Shown here piece after piece: positions 37,075 through 45,667 of a stretch of DNA of 64,000 bases. This DNA comes from Bacteroidales bacterium (GTDB lineage Bacteria; Bacteroidota; Bacteroidia; Bacteroidales; P3), in the NCBI GenBank assembly GCA_024400565.1, contig JAKSMQ010000006.1, forward strand, positions 1 through 64,000, in the 5' to 3' direction. The position numbers and the translations under genes were made by a program. Position 1 is the stretch's first letter. Each line of letters begins with the position of its first letter. The notes under the pieces are model-generated. The model was not told the DNA's origin. It searched no databases and was given only the letters and a program-made list of their open reading frames with translations.

Positions 37075-37878
37075 TTGACACCCCAATTTCTTCCCACACC
37101 CGACAATCGATTCTTTCTCATTGCAGGTCCTTGCGTGATAGAAGATACTGATTCCCCTCTACTTATTGCTCGAAAGCTGAAAGAGATAACTACCCGATTG
37201 GGTATCCCCTTTGCATTCAAGGCTTCCTATCGTAAGGCCAACCGCTCCAGCCTCCGCTCATTTACCGGAATTGGAGATAAAGAGGGACTGGATGTTTTGG
37301 CGCGTATCAAAGAGGAATTGAATATTCCTATTGTGACCGATATCCATTCAGAGGAAGATGCGGCCTTTGCTGCCAAAGTAGCAGATGTATTGCAGATACC
37401 CGCATTCCTATGCCGACAGACCTCTTTGTTAGAAGCTGCAGCCGTTACCGGACGTACCGTTAATATCAAGAAAGGGCAGTTTCTTGCTCCCGACGCTATG
37501 GTCCATGCCGTTGAGAAAGTACGCCATTTCGGGGGCAAAGACATTATGCTTACTGAACGTGGCACTACTTTCGGATATCAGGATCTTGTCGTCGATTTCA
37601 GAGGAGTACCCGAAATGCAGAAGAATAATGTGCCTGTAGTGGTAGACGTAACCCACTCGTTACAGCGTCCCAATCAGCCTGCAGGTGTTACAGGCGGCAA
37701 TCCCGAAATGATAGAGACAATAGCCCGAGCAGCTATTGCAGTCGGATGTGACGGTATCTTTATGGAAACTCATCCCAATCCCTCCGTGGCCAAGAGCGAT
37801 GGCGCAAATATGCTCAAACTCGACTTGGTTGAACCTTTGCTCAAGAAACTGATTCGTATCAGGGAAGCTATTCTTTAA
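37075..37878 (+). CDS. kdsA: 3-deoxy-8-phosphooctulonate (Kdo-8-P) synthase
   Basis: KdsA condenses arabinose 5-phosphate with phosphoenolpyruvate, the first step to Kdo for the LPS inner core. The 267-residue TIM-barrel has FLIAGPCVIE, FKASYRKANRSS, VTDIHSE, QIPAFLCRQT, KKGQFLAP and MLTERGTTFGY, as expected. It starts with TTG, with no in-frame ATG near the conserved N-terminus. The exonuclease gene follows 58 nt later on the same strand. Confidence 0.96.
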   Translation: MTPQFLPTPDNRFFLIAGPCVIEDTDSPLLIARKLKEITTRLGIPFAFKASYRKANRSSLRSFTGIGDKEGLDVLARIKEELNIPIVTDIHSEEDAAFAAKVADVLQIPAFLCRQTSLLEAAAVTGRTVNIKKGQFLAPDAMVHAVEKVRHFGGKDIMLTERGTTFGYQDLVVDFRGVPEMQKNNVPVVVDVTHSLQRPNQPAGVTGGNPEMIETIARAAIAVGCDGIFMETHPNPSVAKSDGANMLKLDLVEPLLKKLIRIREAIL

Positions 37879-37936
37879 AGAAACACTAATACATAAATCT
37901 ATTTAGTAGAAACGCAAACTCCTCTACCAATACTCT

Positions 37937-38794
37937 ATGAAACTTAACCTTACCAAACCTATCGTATTTTTCGACCTGGAGACTACAGGAGTCCAGGTCG
38001 GTCGCGATCATATTGTACAAATCTGCCTTCATAAAGTTAATCCTGACGGCTCGACCGAAACTGAAACCCGATTGGTACGTCCAGCAGACTCAAAAGGGAA
38101 AACTATTCCTATTCCACCCGAGACCACGGCAATTCACGGAGTAACTGATGCTATGGTCGCTAAGGAACCCTCCTTCAAGCAACAGGCTCACGAAATAGCT
38201 GATTTCATAGGCGATGCAGACCTTGCTGGCTACAATAGCAACAAATTTGATGTGCCCCTGCTTGTTGAAGAATTCTGTCGTGCAGGTCATCCTTTCAGTA
38301 TAAAGGGCCGTCGGCTTGTTGATGTTCAGAATATCTTCCACCGTATGGAACAGCGAACCCTCAAGGCAGCCTATCGTTTCTACTGCAATAAGGAACTTGA
38401 AAATGCTCACTCAGCTGATGCCGATACATTGGCTACCTACGAAGTTCTGATGGCCCAGCTCGATCGCTACCAGAATACCGAGGTTACTCTTCCCAACGGA
38501 AAGACTACCTGTCCTATTCAGAACGATATAGATGCACTCTCTCAATTTACCTCCAATACCCAATGGGCAGACCTTTGCGGACATATAGGCCGTGATGCCA
38601 AAGGCAACGAGATATTTAATTTCGGTAAGTATAAAGGACGTTCCGTCGAAGAAGTATTCAATCGTGAACCAGCGTACTACGATTGGATGATGAAGGCTGA
38701 ATTTCCTCTTTCTACCAAAGAATTAATTACCGAAATCTATAATCGCATTCAGGATAAGAAACTCAACGATTTGAAACTCCATTTCGGAAATTAA
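37937..38794 (+). CDS. DnaQ-like 3'-5' exonuclease with C-terminal DUF3820-like domain
   Basis: The 285-residue protein has an ExoN/DnaQ domain (about 5-180). Its DEDDh residues are visible in FFDLETTG (11-18), AGYNSNKFDVPLL and ENAHSADADT. A short C-terminal domain (about 225-275) with FNFGKYKGRSVEEV...YYDWMM resembles DUF3820, seen in other proofreading-like exonucleases. It may act in DNA repair or RNA trimming, not as part of a polymerase. It follows kdsA by 58 nt and is followed by a terminator. Confidence 0.88.
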   Translation: MKLNLTKPIVFFDLETTGVQVGRDHIVQICLHKVNPDGSTETETRLVRPADSKGKTIPIPPETTAIHGVTDAMVAKEPSFKQQAHEIADFIGDADLAGYNSNKFDVPLLVEEFCRAGHPFSIKGRRLVDVQNIFHRMEQRTLKAAYRFYCNKELENAHSADADTLATYEVLMAQLDRYQNTEVTLPNGKTTCPIQNDIDALSQFTSNTQWADLCGHIGRDAKGNEIFNFGKYKGRSVEEVFNREPAYYDWMMKAEFPLSTKELITEIYNRIQDKKLNDLKLHFGN

Positions 38795-38890
38795 AAGATT
38801 ATCTCAAATCGAACACTAATATCCCAAAATTCCTCCCTAGATAGGTATCTCTTTGAGAATCTCAGGGTAGGGAAGGGTGATTGGCAAACC

Positions 38891-38920
38891 AAGAAAAGGT
38901 TCCGGACGGGACCTTTTCTT
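38891..38920 (+). terminator. Terminator after the exonuclease gene
   Basis: AAGAAAAGGT (38891-38900) and ACCTTTTCTT (38911-38920) form 10 perfect pairs, extended by three more to a GGAC tetraloop. The T tract after it is modest. The 38795-39489 gap further holds the palindrome at 39099 and the 22-bp repeats at 39267. Confidence 0.8.
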
Positions 38921-39098
38921 ATTTAGGAATGTCTTGTCAAGCTCCTTTAAATGGTATAGAAAAGACCTCTCTCACATGATTTGCTATGCTATTGCCCTAG
39001 GTGATGAAAATAGTTGTTTTTGCCTGATCTTTGTGGTGCAAGTATTAGATATACAAACTAATATCTCTGTTTTTATGGGATTCTTGCTCTCATGGGGG

Positions 39099-39179
39099 TA
39101 TCCACTTTCCACTTGGGTATCCACTTGCTGTATCTTTCAGTATTATAATGTAATACAATTCAAGTGGATGAAGTGGATA
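39099..39179. repeat. Inverted repeat of TATCCACTT motifs
   Basis: The arm at 39099-39115 (TATCCACTT then TCCACTTG) is complementary to 39161-39179 with a 2-nt bulge. A second TATCCACTTG lies inside at 39118-39127. No gene is associated; function is unknown. Confidence 0.65.
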
Positions 39180-39266
39180 GATATTGAATAATATTTATAT
39201 TTTTCATGCATACACATAAGGTCGGCGTTCTGTCATAGGCCCAATAACGATGCTCTTTGAATAGCA

Positions 39267-39332
39267 TAAGTATGGTGTTTAAGGGGAGTAAGTATGGTGT
39301 TTTGGAGGTGTAAGTACCATGCTTTTGTGGTA
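39267..39332. repeat. Three 22-bp repeats
   Basis: TAAGTATGGTGTTT begins units at 39267 and 39289. A diverged unit TAAGTACCATGCTTTT follows at 39311. The period is exactly 22 bp, twice that of the 11-bp arrays elsewhere in the window. Confidence 0.8.
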
Positions 39333-39489
39333 AAAAGGAGCAAATGTTTTGGGGAATTAGGGTGCAATAATAACAACTTATAAATATATTGATTACATCT
39401 AATGGTTTTAGAAAAATACTGGTTTTAGAAGATACGTTAGGCAATATTTGATTCGGACTTACGTTATAAAGTTAAAAATTACTAGAAAG

Positions 39490-40815
39490 ATGCATCAAAT
39501 AGAATATCATAATACCCCCGTGTTGCTGCTTACAGGCTATCTGGGCAGCGGCAAAACTACCCTTGTCAACCACATACTCAACAATCGCAAGAATATCCGC
39601 TTTGCAGTCATAGTCAACGATATTGGCGAAGTCAATATTGATGCATCCCTTATCCAGAAGGGAGGTATTGTTGATCAGAAAGACGACAGTCTGTTGGCTC
39701 TTCAAAATGGTTGTATATGCTGTTCGCTTCAGATGGATCTTGTGGAGCAACTTAATGACATTCAACGTCGTGGAACCTTCGATTATATTGTGATTGAGGC
39801 TAGTGGCATCTGCGAACCCGAGCCCATCGCTCGAACCATCTGCTCCATTCCTCATATGGGCCAGGAGTTTACCCAATATGGAATCCCTGAGGTTGATTGC
39901 GTATGCTCCGTGGTAGATGCCTTACGAATGCAGAACGAGTTTGCCAACGGGGATAAGTTATTAGGCTCTACCATTGGCGAAGAGGATATCGAGAGTCTTA
40001 TCATCCAGCAGGTTGAATTTTGCAACATTGTGCTGCTCAACAAGGTGAGCGAGGTGGAACGCAAGGATGTAGAACGTCTACGTCATATTATTGGCCAGCT
40101 CAATCCAGAAGCCAAGATCATTGAGACTGACTTTGCTGACGTTGATCTTGACCTTCTTGTCCATACTCATCTCTTCGACTACGAGCGAACGGAGGGATCT
40201 GCCGGATGGATACGTCAGATAGAGCGCCTTACGACAGCCGAGGAGGATGCCGAAGCCCGCGCTCCACACCATCATATAGATGAGCATCATCACCATCATG
40301 AACATCATCACGACGAGCACGAACACCATCATCACGATGATGACGAGCATGAACACCATCATCACGAGCATGGTGAACATTGCCATTGTCAGCATTGTCA
40401 GGAGGGTCACAGCCATATGGAAGAGTATGGTATTTCCACTTTTGTCTATTATCGTCGTGCAGCTTTCAATATCGACAAGTTCGATCGATTTATCAACCTC
40501 ATGTGGCCCAAGGAAGTTATCCGTTGCAAAGGTATTTGTTATTTTAGCCAGGATATCGATATGAGTTTTCTTTTCGAACAGGCTGGTGTGCAAGTCAATC
40601 TCAAGAAAGCAGGCAAGTGGTATGCTACGGCTCCCGAAGACGAGCTGCATTATATGCTCCAGCATGACCCGGGCCTTGCCCACGACTGGGATCCTGACTA
40701 TGGCGACCGTATGCAGAAACTTGTGTTCATCGGACAGAAGATGGACAAAGATGCTATCATTCGTGCGCTGGATTTCTGTCTGGAGGAAAACTTAAATATT
40801 TATCCTAGAATATAG
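39490..40815 (+). CDS. CobW/G3E-family metallochaperone GTPase with His-rich loop
   Basis: The 441-residue protein has a G3E GTPase domain with Walker A GYLGSGKT (16-23) and metal-binding CxCC in GCICCS (Cys75, 77, 78). A long insert of nearly all His, Glu and Asp residues follows (about 258-305, with runs of HH, DEHEH and a CHCQHC), then a CobW C-terminal domain (about 315-435). COG0523/ZNG1-type proteins load zinc or other metals into client enzymes, and the His-rich loop would store or sense metal. The start at 39490 fits the family; a frame ATG at 39448 adds fourteen residues without similarity. No client gene is next to it. Confidence 0.88.
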   Translation: MHQIEYHNTPVLLLTGYLGSGKTTLVNHILNNRKNIRFAVIVNDIGEVNIDASLIQKGGIVDQKDDSLLALQNGCICCSLQMDLVEQLNDIQRRGTFDYIVIEASGICEPEPIARTICSIPHMGQEFTQYGIPEVDCVCSVVDALRMQNEFANGDKLLGSTIGEEDIESLIIQQVEFCNIVLLNKVSEVERKDVERLRHIIGQLNPEAKIIETDFADVDLDLLVHTHLFDYERTEGSAGWIRQIERLTTAEEDAEARAPHHHIDEHHHHHEHHHDEHEHHHHDDDEHEHHHHEHGEHCHCQHCQEGHSHMEEYGISTFVYYRRAAFNIDKFDRFINLMWPKEVIRCKGICYFSQDIDMSFLFEQAGVQVNLKKAGKWYATAPEDELHYMLQHDPGLAHDWDPDYGDRMQKLVFIGQKMDKDAIIRALDFCLEENLNIYPRI

Positions 40816-40895
40816 CTACTTGGATTGATGTTTATTTAAATAGTGCAATCGTCGCAACACGCTATCATTCATCAATAGATATGGATAGATAGTGG

Positions 40896-40920
40896 GTTGT
40901 ATATGAATATTATATACAAC
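40896..40920. repeat. 9-bp palindrome between convergent genes
   Basis: GTTGTATAT (40896-40904) pairs with ATATACAAC (40912-40920). It lies between the converging CobW and sulfatase genes. It may be a weak terminator; no T run follows on either strand. Confidence 0.4.
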
Positions 40921-40970
40921 AAAAACTCTCGATAGCAACTATCCCTGTGGCTTTATTGTCAAAGAATGGT

Positions 40971-42626
40971 TCATTTGGCGAAATAGTTTTTCCTTATTAG
41001 CTTATCGGACAATTCATAGGCTGACTCTACATCGATGAGGCGTGCTGTTGTATTCCTTTCCTTCAGCAGGTCTGCTCCAAAACCTTTCCAGGTATAGCCC
41101 TGCTGGCCTATTGCATACAGTATCGTGGGATATATGTCCATCTGGAAGCATTCCTCCTCTATCACTACGCGTCCGTCTATGGATGGCGACTTTACTATGA
41201 GCGGACACACGCCATCGGGGAAGATGTTGTGGTCGCCCGTTACCACTATCGTAGCGCCTCGCATGCACTCTGCTGTATCGGCCCATCGCAGAAATTTTCC
41301 CACGCAGCTGTCGGCATAGTGGATGCATTGCAGGTAGCGATGGCGCTCCTGTGTAAGGTCTCCTGCCAGTTTGAGTGAGGACTTCACCCTATCAAAAGGG
41401 GTATGGCTTGAGATGGTCAACGCCATCACGCACGTCGGCCTTTGCAATGTGTCGCACACGGTACGGGTAATATCCATTACCTGAGCATCGTTCCACGACT
41501 CCTTCATCGTGACGCCTTCAGGTTCCACCAGTTGCCTATATCCGTAGCGGCCAGTCATGATGGTCTGATTCCAGGCGTTCTTTACTGGGTTTATCAGCAC
41601 CGAACCGGGAAACAGATGCGCATAGTTAGGATATGTTCTGTTGGCATACTTCATGCAGGCCACCCCCTCCTTTACGGGCAGCAATCCCGAGCTGATAATC
41701 AGTTGACCGTCGCCCGACTCGCCATATCGCTTCTGACAGACCACCCTGTGAGCCACCAGCACGTTATCTCCTGCGGCAAAAGCATTTAGACATGGGGTGA
41801 CTTCGTGGCCTGCGGCATCACGCGACTCCAAGGCCCACGACTCCAGACTCTCCACAAGCAGCACAACCAGGTGTCCTCTTATGGTGTCGGATTCTTCTAC
41901 CACAGCACGATCCAGGAATGCCTCCTCGGACTCGGTAAACGAGATATAGGCATTCTGCTTCTCCTCCTGTTGCTGGTTGTAGGCATGCACGAAGAGATGG
42001 GGGAGTGCCATCGCTATGGAATGGCGCTCGATATACCAGTTCTCTCCAGCCCTCCAGGCCTTGGGCTTGCATTCACCATAGAAGTCCATAATTCTGAAAT
42101 AGTCGACTGTAAGGGCTGGATTGTCCCCCTCGTAACGGTACTTGTAATTGTGCAAGTAGTGGCAGAAACAACCCACTATAGTACAGCAGGCTACAGCAAT
42201 CCACACACAGCCCATTCTTCTCCACGTAGGCTCCGGCCACTTCATCATTAGTAGCGGCACAATAAGAAGCGACAAGCCCACAAGCAGCCACACATCCCAC
42301 TTCAGGTACGAAGCAATAGATGAAGTGAATCCAGCCAGTCCTCCTGCCATTGTCAATACATCATAGGTGATATAAAGACCTGTTGCATGATAATACAGTC
42401 CGTTGGCAACCATCCATATCGTCAGCACAGAGGCCACTACAGCCACAGGCCATCGTCTGCGGCATACCAGCGAGAGCGACGCCATCCCCATCGAGGCAGC
42501 CGTCTTGGCCAGCAGAGCAGCCAACAGCCACCAGGCTCCATGGCCGAAGGCACCAGGAACCATCAGCACGTCAAAAAGCGACAGCAGCAACAGGAAGTAT
42601 AATGTCAGTAGCGTAAATATCATCAA
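40971..42626 (-). CDS. LtaS-type sulfatase/phosphotransferase membrane protein
   Basis: The 551-residue protein has about five membrane segments (about 1-170), then an extracytoplasmic alkaline-phosphatase-superfamily domain. VVLLVESLESWAL carries the metal-binding Glu, and YGESGDGQLIISSGLLP, TISSHTPFD and VVTGDHN (Asp-His metal ligands) follow. The layout is that of lipoteichoic-acid synthase and phosphoethanolamine transferases. In Gram-negative cells it may transfer phosphoglycerol or phosphoethanolamine to envelope glycans. The acceptor is unknown, and the catalytic Thr/Ser could not be assigned with certainty. It stands alone with a hairpin-rich 5' leader. Confidence 0.82.
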   Translation of the reverse strand: MMIFTLLTLYFLLLLSLFDVLMVPGAFGHGAWWLLAALLAKTAASMGMASLSLVCRRRWPVAVVASVLTIWMVANGLYYHATGLYITYDVLTMAGGLAGFTSSIASYLKWDVWLLVGLSLLIVPLLMMKWPEPTWRRMGCVWIAVACCTIVGCFCHYLHNYKYRYEGDNPALTVDYFRIMDFYGECKPKAWRAGENWYIERHSIAMALPHLFVHAYNQQQEEKQNAYISFTESEEAFLDRAVVEESDTIRGHLVVLLVESLESWALESRDAAGHEVTPCLNAFAAGDNVLVAHRVVCQKRYGESGDGQLIISSGLLPVKEGVACMKYANRTYPNYAHLFPGSVLINPVKNAWNQTIMTGRYGYRQLVEPEGVTMKESWNDAQVMDITRTVCDTLQRPTCVMALTISSHTPFDRVKSSLKLAGDLTQERHRYLQCIHYADSCVGKFLRWADTAECMRGATIVVTGDHNIFPDGVCPLIVKSPSIDGRVVIEEECFQMDIYPTILYAIGQQGYTWKGFGADLLKERNTTARLIDVESAYELSDKLIRKNYFAK

Positions 42627-42674
42627 TAATTAGGGCGTCTTCTACAATATCAACTTGTATATTACCCCCACAAA

Positions 42675-42720
42675 GAGAGAGCTTCCTTCCCAGCAAACTG
42701 CTGGCTATTCGGCTCCCTCT
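42675..42720 (-). promoter_or_regulatory. Hairpin in the sulfatase 5' leader
   Basis: TGCTGG and CCAGCA arms (42699-42704 and 42690-42695) form a perfect 6-bp stem with a 3-nt loop, flanked by loosely pairing GAGAGAGC/GCTCCCTCT segments. It lies about 50 nt upstream of the start codon. It could be a regulatory hairpin or a processed end. Confidence 0.35.
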
Positions 42721-42789
42721 CGTTAGGTTGTGAAGTAATATAACGGAGAACTATTGTATTAATTACAGCATAAACTAAATAATCTGATC

Positions 42790-42811
42790 AAATAACCTAT
42801 AGTTAGGTTAT
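42790..42811 (-). terminator. Probable terminator of the WG-repeat/TonB gene
   Basis: AATAACCTA and its near-complement TTAGGTTATT form a 9-bp stem with a 3-nt loop, about 27 nt after the stop codon on the minus strand. The T content after it is limited. Confidence 0.5.
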
Positions 42812-42837
42812 TGTCGAAGGTGTATCTCCAACCAAGA

Positions 42838-44850
42838 CTATTCCTCCTTGTTCAATTCAAACTTTACCGGCAGGATGTACTCACATCTCACTACTTTGCC
42901 ATTCTGCCTGCCTGGTATCCATCGGGGCATCAGCTTTATCACCCGCACCACCTCCTCTCCGCATCCGCCACCTATGTCTCGCCGCACCTTGATGGTCTGC
43001 GGATTGACCGATCCATCCTTTCCTATCACGAACTGCACAAACACCTTGCCCTCGATGCTGTCTCTCTTGGCCTCTTCGGGATATTGGATGTTGGCCTTGA
43101 GGAAGGCGTATAGAGAATCCATTCCACCAGGAAACATAGGGTCCTCGTCAATAACAACAAACACCTCGTCGTATGGGTCGTTTGATAGGGAGTCTACCAC
43201 CATTCCCATGGGAACACTTTTTACTTGGTCGGCCGGAATTGTATCCACCAACTCGATCGAAAAGTCATCAACAATACGGTCCTCCTCTTTCTTTTCCTCT
43301 TCCCAGTCTTTCAGTCGTTTCAGATAGGTCCTCCTGGCCGTCTCGAGCTCCTCCTTGCTGAATGTGGAGTGGCCTTTCCCGTCGGCCAGCCCTACCTGAT
43401 AAATGCGGTCGCCATCTGCGTAGATCATCACCTTGTAGAGATCTTTCCCTACTTTTGCTACCCCTGTCAATCCGTCAAGATTCAGTATCGTTTTGCCCTC
43501 TCGGTCGATATAGCGGGTCGAGCCGTCTTGGAGAGTTACTATTCCTCCCGGGCCGTTGCCATAACCATCTGCTATACGGTATTGGCAAGGAATCAGCGGC
43601 AGATAGTCCCTATCGGCAAATCCCCATTTGCTGCCCTGTCTTACGGCTATCATGTCCTCCTCGCTATAATAACCGGTTTCTCTTAAAATTATATCGTCGT
43701 ATATAATATCGTCGTATCTCGCCAGTTCCATGCCGTCGTAGTCGGTTACCATAAATTTATCATCATTGAGGAACCATATTATCGTATTTTTCTCAAAAGA
43801 AACCACCTCTCTATCCTCAACAGTCGACAATATATTACCTTGCCCATCAATGAGATGAAATGCACTCTTATCACCACTTTCTGTCATTACCCATGCTTTT
43901 CCATTCTTTTGGAATTCACTACCATATTCATACTTGCAAGGAACCACCATTTTGCCCGTCGTATCGATATATCCCCATTTGCCGCTTATCATCACTTTTG
44001 CATATCCATTATTAAAATCTTCTGTTTCATCGAACTGAGCCGGAATTACCTCACGCCCCTGTCTGTCCATAAATCCATAATTGCGGTAGTAGTAAGTCGT
44101 ACGCCTGTATCCATCGCGCCCCACTTTGATTACCGTGTCTTGTGCAACAGTATGTACCCTCTTCAAAAAGGATATAAAACCATCCGACTCATTATGTATC
44201 CAATCATATTCAGGCTCCACCACCCATTGGCCAAGGGTGTCAATAATGCCTACCTTGTCACCTCTTTTCCCAACCGCATAAAGATTGTTGCCGATTTTGT
44301 GGGTCCAATTAATACCTTCCTGCAGCAATAGGCGCTTCTTGTACACGTCATAAAGGCCTTCTTCCGTTATCACCCATCCGCGTTCGCTGTCGTCAACATA
44401 TAAAGTCAAATACTCCATCGGCATCAGCCAGTTGCCCAACGAGTCCACCAGCCCCCACTTGCCCCTTCCCGGTACAGGAAGGAATTTGTCAACCGTGCTA
44501 TTGGGAAGCATGTCGATAAGATAATCATGTTCGTTCTCAACCACCCATTGGCCCTGATGATTCATCAGGCTATAGGTGGTATCTGATATTTTGAAATAGA
44601 TCAGTCCTCCATTATTTAGAAAAACAATGTTTTGGTATTTCGGCTGTATCAGCATTTTACCTTTCAGGTTCATGATGCCCATACGATTTGTGGCATTGTC
44701 CCTCACCACAAATCTATCTCCCTTTATCTCATACCACATGTCCAAATTTTTGTTCCTAAGAGTGTTGCCTAGCTTCGCCAGGTTTATCTTCTGTGCCGAG
44801 GCCTCGAGACCCATCAGCCCCAATAGTACTAATATGATAATTTTTTTCAT
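42838..44850 (-). CDS. WG-repeat protein with C-terminal TonB domain
   Basis: The 670-residue product has a signal peptide (MKKIIILVLLGLMGLEASAQ). It has about eight WG repeats, short beta units such as KWGYIDTTGKMVVPCKYEY and GFADRDYLPLIPCQY. A Glu/Lys-rich helix (about 500-525) and a C-terminal TonB-like domain (about 590-670) with FPGG, YPEEAKRDSIEGKVFVQF and GGGCGEEVVRVI complete it. TonB C-domains usually extend from an inner-membrane anchor; here the only hydrophobic segment is the cleavable signal. The protein is likely periplasmic, possibly docking to outer-membrane receptors. An ATG two codons upstream is equally possible. Confidence 0.82.
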   Translation of the reverse strand: MKKIIILVLLGLMGLEASAQKINLAKLGNTLRNKNLDMWYEIKGDRFVVRDNATNRMGIMNLKGKMLIQPKYQNIVFLNNGGLIYFKISDTTYSLMNHQGQWVVENEHDYLIDMLPNSTVDKFLPVPGRGKWGLVDSLGNWLMPMEYLTLYVDDSERGWVITEEGLYDVYKKRLLLQEGINWTHKIGNNLYAVGKRGDKVGIIDTLGQWVVEPEYDWIHNESDGFISFLKRVHTVAQDTVIKVGRDGYRRTTYYYRNYGFMDRQGREVIPAQFDETEDFNNGYAKVMISGKWGYIDTTGKMVVPCKYEYGSEFQKNGKAWVMTESGDKSAFHLIDGQGNILSTVEDREVVSFEKNTIIWFLNDDKFMVTDYDGMELARYDDIIYDDIILRETGYYSEEDMIAVRQGSKWGFADRDYLPLIPCQYRIADGYGNGPGGIVTLQDGSTRYIDREGKTILNLDGLTGVAKVGKDLYKVMIYADGDRIYQVGLADGKGHSTFSKEELETARRTYLKRLKDWEEEKKEEDRIVDDFSIELVDTIPADQVKSVPMGMVVDSLSNDPYDEVFVVIDEDPMFPGGMDSLYAFLKANIQYPEEAKRDSIEGKVFVQFVIGKDGSVNPQTIKVRRDIGGGCGEEVVRVIKLMPRWIPGRQNGKVVRCEYILPVKFELNKEE

Positions 44851-44981
44851 GACCATTATTTGTCGGGAGAATGATTTTCTTATTATTCCTTTCGGAATTA
44901 TTTGATTATTATATTGATAAATGTTGGCTTTTGATGGAAAATCAATTTATTACATAATGTTGACAGGAAATATATCTTTAT

Positions 44982-45014
44982 GCAAAGATACAAAAGTCAT
45001 GCGAAATGGACAAA
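44982..45014 (-). promoter_or_regulatory. Promoter of the WG-repeat/TonB gene
   Basis: On the minus strand TTTG (45014-45011) precedes TATCTTTGC (44990-44982) by 20 nt, the classical Bacteroidota spacing. It lies between the gene and the 11-bp repeat array. Confidence 0.75.
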
Positions 45015-45047
45015 TTTATTTTGGTTTTTCTTTGGAACAATATGTCT

Positions 45048-45510
45048 GCTTGGTTTTGGCCTACGTTCGGCCTACGTTCGGCCTACGTTCGGCCTGGGTT
45101 CGGCCTGGGTTCGGCCACCATTCGGCCTGGGTTTAACTATCCTTCACCTACCATTCATCCAGGATAAACCTAGGGCTTGATTTTCGTTTGACTAGGATTT
45201 GACTAGGATTCGGCTTGGATTGAACTAGGATAGAAACTTGGATAGAAACTAAGGTCAGGCTACTGTTACTCTTGGGTTGTCCTTCGCTTAGATATCTTTC
45301 GTGCTGGTTTGAAAGCGGCAAGGGAGATGGGTTTGTTATTACGTTGTTTCTTGATTCGGTATAGACAGATGGACTGTTGCCTTAAGGTAGCATCCCTATT
45401 GCGTCGGCCTAGCGTCCACTTTCGGGTTCGTTTCGTGACTCTACTCCGAGGCTAAGTGGACGCTAAGTGGACGCTAGGTGGACGCTAAGTGGCCGTTATG
45501 AGGATGCTAA
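45048..45510. repeat. Array of degenerate 11-bp repeats (copy 2)
   Basis: GGCC recurs at 45058, 45069, 45080, 45091, 45102, 45113 and 45124. AGGA/TGGA units follow at 45194, 45205, 45216 and 45227. GGAC occurs at 45458, 45469 and 45480, with decayed units at 45491 and 45502, all 11 bp apart. An opposite-orientation GTCC lies at 45414, and a decayed unit at 45392. The order of parts is the same as at 12211-12654, so the two regions are diverged copies. The rest of the 44851-45667 gap holds the promoter at 44982-45014 and the adh terminator. Confidence 0.9.
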
Positions 45511-45594
45511 GGTTCGGGTGTGGTTTGATTGATTTGTCAAACGCCTGGTTATATGTGATGTCTATAAGTTGAGTGACTTTATTATCCAGAATAG

Positions 45595-45625
45595 AAAAAG
45601 GTACCACACACTAGGCGGTACCTTT
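45595..45625 (-). terminator. Terminator of the alcohol dehydrogenase gene
   Basis: AAAGGTACC (45597-45605) pairs with GGTACCTTT (45617-45625). On the minus strand a CTTTTTCT tail follows. It lies 42 nt after the stop. Confidence 0.82.
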
Positions 45626-45667
45626 GTTCATCAGGCGGTTGGCCTGATATTGAAAGTATCGAAGATA

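Noticed and set aside
44921..45180. Small open frames reading repeated RPTFGLGSAWV-like peptides
   Set aside because: The peptide repeat is the translation of the 11-bp DNA units in all three frames, not a protein.
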